Shown here one piece after another: positions 5,796-9,153 of a stretch of 9,153 nt of DNA. Under the pieces are notes generated by a model that was not told where the DNA came from, made no database searches, and saw nothing but the letters and a program-made list of their open reading frames with translations. The stretch spans positions 1-9,153 of the forward strand of contig JAGARS010000179.1 of assembly GCA_017622155.1 (NCBI GenBank). The letters are read 5' to 3'. The DNA comes from Peptococcaceae bacterium (GTDB lineage: Bacteria > Bacillota > Peptococcia > Peptococcales > Peptococcaceae). Each line of letters starts with the position of its first letter. The first letter of the stretch is position 1. The position numbers and the translations under genes are program-made.

Positions 5796-5854
5796 CAAAC
5801 AAAAATGCTATGCATAAGAGTGATATAAAACTCTGTGCATAGCATTTTTGTTTG
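5796..5854. terminator. Bidirectional terminator between convergent genes
   Basis: A perfect 19-bp inverted repeat (5796-5814 with 5836-5854) is extended inward by AGAGT/ACTCT (5817-5821 with 5830-5834). The arms are A-rich on the left and T-rich on the right, so both strands end in a U-rich run. It lies 5 nt after the lipoprotein stop and 3 nt after the end of the epimerase gene on the other strand, serving both. Confidence 0.92.
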
Positions 5855-5857
5855 TGC

Positions 5858-7378
5858 TTATTTTATAACTTTTTCTTTGAAATGATCGAAAATTTCTGCT
5901 CCGTAAATATTGTGCTCGTCTTTTTCGTGTAATGGATACCATACCTGTGCAAAAAACGGATTAATTTTCGCTTCTGTGTCATAATCCCATGGCCATGGAA
6001 GTTCAGCAGGACACCAGTGACCTCCGCGCAATACTAGATTTGGCGACATTTCGAATTCGTTTCCGCGGGCGCTTTTCCATTTCACAGGGGTGTACATATC
6101 TTCGATTGTTTCGGCTAAGCATTGCCCGCCACGAAATGCAGCCGCTTTTTGTAAATCTTCGATGGTGAGTGTATCAAACGGTTTGTTTTCATCATAACCG
6201 TGATTAAGCAGCACGACTTCATTAGAAGATGTTTTTTTAGAAGGAATGATAATATCGAATTCTTTCCAACTGCGCGGCAGTTTGTTAAACTGTTCCAGAC
6301 TGCCATAGTATGCGCTCATTCTTTCTGGCACATTGTGCTCAGCCCACCATAAAGTACCATACTCTTCTGTCTGTGCAATTTTTTTCATCCATGTATGTTT
6401 CAAAAGCGGGGCCCATGGTTTACCGAGGAAAGCCAGTTTGTAGAATGATTCCACCTGATTCATCATATTCTTGAAATAGTCTTTCACCGGAATATTAGCA
6501 CGGAAATGGCAATATTGTTCTAATAAATCGCCGTCATAGTACCATTGACCATGAAAATTGCGTGTGGTAAACCAGTGAGGATCAAATAATCGCTTTGGAG
6601 AGCCTAGCCCTAATGTACCAAGAATCAGATCTTCAAATTCGTAGTTGGTAAGACGGTATTCTTCACCGGAACCGATATTGTAAAATCTTCTCCAGAATTC
6701 TTCCGGAATATCATCACCACATACATTGGCAAGTAATCTGCCGGAATCTTCTACGGTAGCCCATTCCAGTACACCATTCATTGGCACATGATACATAATA
6801 GGTTCCATGTTTTTCAAAATAGCTGGATATAAAATACCGGATTGACGCAGCGATACCCAATATTTTAGACCGGATTCGGCGAAAATAGCTTCAGCTTTTA
6901 CTTTGCTGATAGCATAGTGGTCATAAACGCTGATTTTGATTGGGTCACCGGTTCTGCCCCAGTGAATTGGCGGATTTCGATCACCGGTTTCCGCTACAGT
7001 ACCGATGTAAACAACTTTTATGGCATCTGGGTTAGATTGCGCTTTTACAGCGGTTACAATATTTCTTGCGGCAGAAATATTGGTTTCCTGTGTGGATACA
7101 GGATAGTAATCAGCCGCCGGAGAAACCATGCCACCTACATGTAAGACATAATCTGCTCTGGTTACCATATCAAGTACATTGTCATAGTTTGTTAAATCTC
7201 CCCAGACAATGCGCACAGCAGAATCTTGCATATAGTCTGCAAATTTCTCGCGATTTTTCTTACTATCCCTGAGCAAAAGAACGATATCGAATTGATTCTT
7301 TTTTGCATATAATTCTAAAAAGCCTTGAAACCCCATGGTTCCGGAAGCACCTGTCAATGCCACAGTTTTCTTTTTCAT
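5858..7378 (-). CDS. NAD(P)-dependent epimerase/dehydratase-like protein with a C-terminal zinc-finger-like domain
   Basis: This 506-residue protein opens with an extended short-chain dehydrogenase (SDR) Rossmann domain. It shows the nucleotide-binding TGASGTMG (Gly10, 13, 16), WGDLTN (59-64), DYVLHVGGMVSPAAD (76-90), YIGTVAETGD (124-133) and the catalytic pair Tyr155-Lys159 in YAISK. Substrate-domain features follow (SLRQSGILYP, WATVEDSGRLLANVC) to about residue 300. This is followed by about 200 residues not found in ordinary epimerases, ending in FRGGQCLAE (416-423), VKWKSARGN (432-440), GGHWCPAE (452-459) and NPFFAQVWYP (473-482). That spacing resembles a treble-clef zinc finger with most ligands lost. 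The substrate is unknown. The start is ATG at 7378: GAGGTG precedes it by 9 nt, and the upstream GTG lies within that site. It is monocistronic, divergent from transketolase, with a shared bidirectional terminator downstream. Confidence 0.85.
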   Translation of the reverse strand: MKKKTVALTGASGTMGFQGFLELYAKKNQFDIVLLLRDSKKNREKFADYMQDSAVRIVWGDLTNYDNVLDMVTRADYVLHVGGMVSPAADYYPVSTQETNISAARNIVTAVKAQSNPDAIKVVYIGTVAETGDRNPPIHWGRTGDPIKISVYDHYAISKVKAEAIFAESGLKYWVSLRQSGILYPAILKNMEPIMYHVPMNGVLEWATVEDSGRLLANVCGDDIPEEFWRRFYNIGSGEEYRLTNYEFEDLILGTLGLGSPKRLFDPHWFTTRNFHGQWYYDGDLLEQYCHFRANIPVKDYFKNMMNQVESFYKLAFLGKPWAPLLKHTWMKKIAQTEEYGTLWWAEHNVPERMSAYYGSLEQFNKLPRSWKEFDIIIPSKKTSSNEVVLLNHGYDENKPFDTLTIEDLQKAAAFRGGQCLAETIEDMYTPVKWKSARGNEFEMSPNLVLRGGHWCPAELPWPWDYDTEAKINPFFAQVWYPLHEKDEHNIYGAEIFDHFKEKVIK

Positions 7379-7428
7379 AAAAGCGCACACCTCACATTGT
7401 GATATAACTGTATGAATAGCATAATAAC

Positions 7429-7457
7429 ATTATAAAGCACCGAAACAGAAAAAACAA
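7429..7457 (-). promoter_or_regulatory. Promoter of the epimerase-like gene
   Basis: On the minus strand TTGTTT (complement of 7452-7457), a 17-nt spacer and a perfect TATAAT (complement of 7429-7434) lie 50 nt before the ATG at 7378. A short palindrome CACA-T-TGTG (7393-7401) sits in the leader just before the ribosome binding site. Confidence 0.75.
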
Positions 7458-7526
7458 CTTGCAGTACGTCAGAGAAAAATATTTTCAATTTCTGCAAAAC
7501 TGCTACTAAACAAGTTGACAGAATGA

Positions 7527-7535
7527 TGATATAAT
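7527..7535 (+). promoter_or_regulatory. Extended -10 promoter of the transketolase operon
   Basis: TGATATAAT (7527-7535) is an extended -10 element, TGn plus a perfect TATAAT. The hexamer at the standard -35 position, TAAACA (7507-7512), is weak. A perfect TTGACA at 7515-7520 is only 9 nt from the TATAAT and cannot act as its -35. The roughly 85-nt leader holds a hairpin CGGCA (7547-7551) with TGCCG (7560-7564). Confidence 0.65.
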
Positions 7536-7623
7536 AAAAGAGTTAACGGCAGAATATATTGCCGAGTTGAAATGTTTGAAATAAGCAAGAGAAATCATTG
7601 CGTAAAAATAGGAGGAATCGCCA

Positions 7624-8433
7624 GTGAATGAAGAGATGCTGAAAGAACAGGCAAAGCAAATCAGAAGAGATATTGTTAATATGGTTGGTGCGGCAAAGTC
7701 CGGTCATCCGGGCGGCAGTTTGTCTGCGACTGAAATTTTAACTTATCTGTATTTCGAAGAAATGAATGTAAAACCGGAGGAGCCAAAATGGGCAGATCGT
7801 GACCGTTTTGTGCTGTCTAAAGGTCATGCAGCACCGGTGCTGTATGCTGCACTGGCACACAAAGGCTTCTTCCCTGTAGAAGAACTGAGCACATTGCGCA
7901 AATTGGGAAGTCATTTGCAGGGTCATCCGGATATGAAAAAAGTACCGGGTGTAGATATGTCCACAGGCTCTCTGGGCACAGGGATTTCTGCTGCAGTAGG
8001 TATGGCATTGGCTTGTCAGATGGACAAAAAAGAAAACTATGTATATACCGTATTGGGTGATGGCGAAATTCAGGAAGGTCAGGTATGGGAAGCAGCTATG
8101 GCAGCAGCCCATTACAAACTGGACAACCTGATTGCATTTGTGGACAACAACGGTTTACAGATTGACGGGAATGTAGACGATGTATTGAGCCCAAATCCAA
8201 TCGACGCAAAATTTGGCGCATTTGGATGGCATGTACAGGTAATCGACGGGCACGATTTCCAACAGATTGCTGATGCAGTGAAAGCAGCGAAAGCTGCAAA
8301 AGGGCAGCCAAGTGTAATCGTAGCCAAAACCGTAAAAGGTAAAGGCGTTTCTTATATGGAAAACCAGGCAGGCTGGCATGGCAGTGCTCCAAATGCAGAA
8401 CAGGTAGCACAGGCTATGGAAGATTTGAAATAG
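7624..8433 (+). CDS. Transketolase, N-terminal (pyrophosphate-binding) subunit
   Basis: This 269-residue protein is the first half of a split transketolase, which moves two-carbon units between ketoses and aldoses in the non-oxidative pentose phosphate pathway using thiamine diphosphate (ThDP). Visible ThDP-family residues are SGHPGG (His28), SKGHA (His68), GHP (His101), GSLGTG and the metal/ThDP motif GDGEIQEG (145-152) to VDNN (173-176). The length fits the separate N-terminal subunits of Bacillota and archaea. The start is GTG at 7624: GGAGG (7611-7615) is 8 nt upstream, and the next in-frame ATG (7636) would be too far from it. The stop TAG overlaps the AGGAGG of the C-terminal subunit gene, so the two are co-transcribed and probably made in equal amounts. 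Confidence 0.96.
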   Translation: MNEEMLKEQAKQIRRDIVNMVGAAKSGHPGGSLSATEILTYLYFEEMNVKPEEPKWADRDRFVLSKGHAAPVLYAALAHKGFFPVEELSTLRKLGSHLQGHPDMKKVPGVDMSTGSLGTGISAAVGMALACQMDKKENYVYTVLGDGEIQEGQVWEAAMAAAHYKLDNLIAFVDNNGLQIDGNVDDVLSPNPIDAKFGAFGWHVQVIDGHDFQQIADAVKAAKAAKGQPSVIVAKTVKGKGVSYMENQAGWHGSAPNAEQVAQAMEDLK

Positions 8434-8446
8434 GAGGATTCGAACA

Positions 8447-9153
8447 ATGGCGAGTATTGCAACACGTGACGCTTACGGGGAAGCATTAGCTGAACTGGGC
8501 GCAGTAAATGAAAATATTGTGGTGTTGGAGGCCGATTTGTCCAAATCCACAAAAACAAGTGATTTCAAAAAAGTTTATCCGGAACGTCATTTTAATATGG
8601 GGATTGCAGAACAGAATATGCTGGGTGTAGCAGCAGGTTTTGCAGCGGCAGGCAAAATCCCGTTTGCCAGCAGCTTTGCTGTATTTGCAACAGGCCGTGC
8701 ATATGACCAGATTCGCAACTCTATTGCATATCCAAACTTAAATGTAAAAATTGCTGCTACCCATGCAGGGTTAACCGTAGGGGAAGACGGCGGTTCTCAT
8801 CAGATGCTGGAAGACATTGCATTGATGCGTGCGCTGCCAAATATGACAGTTATCGTGCCTGCTGACGGTATTGAAACCAAACAGGCGGTAAAAGCGGCAG
8901 CTGAATATGAAGGTCCTGTATATATCCGTATGGGTCGTCCAAAAGTGCCTGTACTGTTCGACGATAATTATACATTTGAAATTGGTAAAGGCGTTGTGCT
9001 GAAAGAAGGTACCGATGTGACACTGGTAGGCACCGGTATTATGGTGAGCAAAGCGGTAGAAGCGGCAGAATTACTGGCTGCTGAAGGTATTTCCGCAGCT
9101 GTAGTAAATATCAGTACCATCAAACCATTAGATGCAGAGCTGATTATTGCACA
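8447..9153 (+). CDS. Transketolase, C-terminal subunit, partial (cut by window end)
   Basis: This is the second half of the split transketolase: 235 complete codons are present and the frame is open at the edge, against a usual length of about 310. It supplies the pyrimidine-binding domain. FNMGIAEQNMLG (49-60) carries the catalytic glutamate (Glu55) that activates ThDP, and THAGLTVGEDGGSHQ is the transketolase active-site loop. PVYIRMGRPKVPV ends this domain, and the C-terminal domain begins at about residue 190 (GTDVTLVGTGIMVSKA). The ATG at 8447 follows AGGAGG (8432-8437) by 9 nt, and that site begins within the stop codon of the N-terminal subunit gene. Both parts are needed for one active centre at the subunit interface. 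Confidence 0.96.
   Translation, partial: MASIATRDAYGEALAELGAVNENIVVLEADLSKSTKTSDFKKVYPERHFNMGIAEQNMLGVAAGFAAAGKIPFASSFAVFATGRAYDQIRNSIAYPNLNVKIAATHAGLTVGEDGGSHQMLEDIALMRALPNMTVIVPADGIETKQAVKAAAEYEGPVYIRMGRPKVPVLFDDNYTFEIGKGVVLKEGTDVTLVGTGIMVSKAVEAAELLAAEGISAAVVNISTIKPLDAELIIA

Overview
The window comes from a low-to-moderate G+C Bacillota genome. The signs are strong AGGAGG-type ribosome binding sites, TTGACA/TATAAT promoters, the rplU-prp-rpmA operon with an N-terminally extended L27, a family II (manganese) pyrophosphatase, a YtrA-like GntR regulator and a split transketolase. Codon use and the gene set would suit a Negativicutes or Clostridia member. That narrower placement is a guess, because no rRNA or other diagnostic marker is present.

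Layout. Bases 1-1168 (minus strand) hold an autoregulated-looking pair: a small GntR repressor gene whose promoter is overlaid by a perfect 19-bp inverted repeat, translationally coupled (ATGA overlap) to a multi-pass membrane protein that runs off the left edge. Next on the minus strand is a thioredoxin-like gene with its own terminator, divergent from exoA (AP endonuclease). On the plus strand follow exoA, ppaC (Mn-dependent pyrophosphatase), a 3' region with an unusual palindromic element, tRNA-Gln(CUG) with promoter and terminator, and the ribosomal operon rplU-prp-rpmA. A structured leader that fits an L21-type autoregulatory leader precedes rplU. After the rpmA terminator lies a small Gln-rich lipoprotein gene. 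It converges on a 506-aa NAD-binding epimerase-like gene (minus strand), and a long bidirectional terminator hairpin separates the two. Divergent from the epimerase gene is a two-gene transketolase operon (N-terminal subunit complete, C-terminal subunit cut by the right edge).

How the genes work together. Most of the window is housekeeping: base-excision repair (ExoA), pyrophosphate removal (PpaC), thiol redox chemistry, ribosome large-subunit assembly (L21, L27 and the protease Prp that trims L27) and the non-oxidative pentose phosphate pathway (transketolase). The regulated accessory parts are the GntR/membrane-protein pair and the large epimerase-like fusion. No phage, transposase, CRISPR or defence genes are visible. 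The most interesting points are the epimerase C-terminal domain, which resembles a treble-clef zinc finger that has lost most of its ligands; the palindromic element after ppaC; the GntR operator made of four TGCATT half-sites; a membrane protein that seems to lack the hallmark segment of its family; and a tRNA promoter whose -10 box is framed by an inverted repeat.
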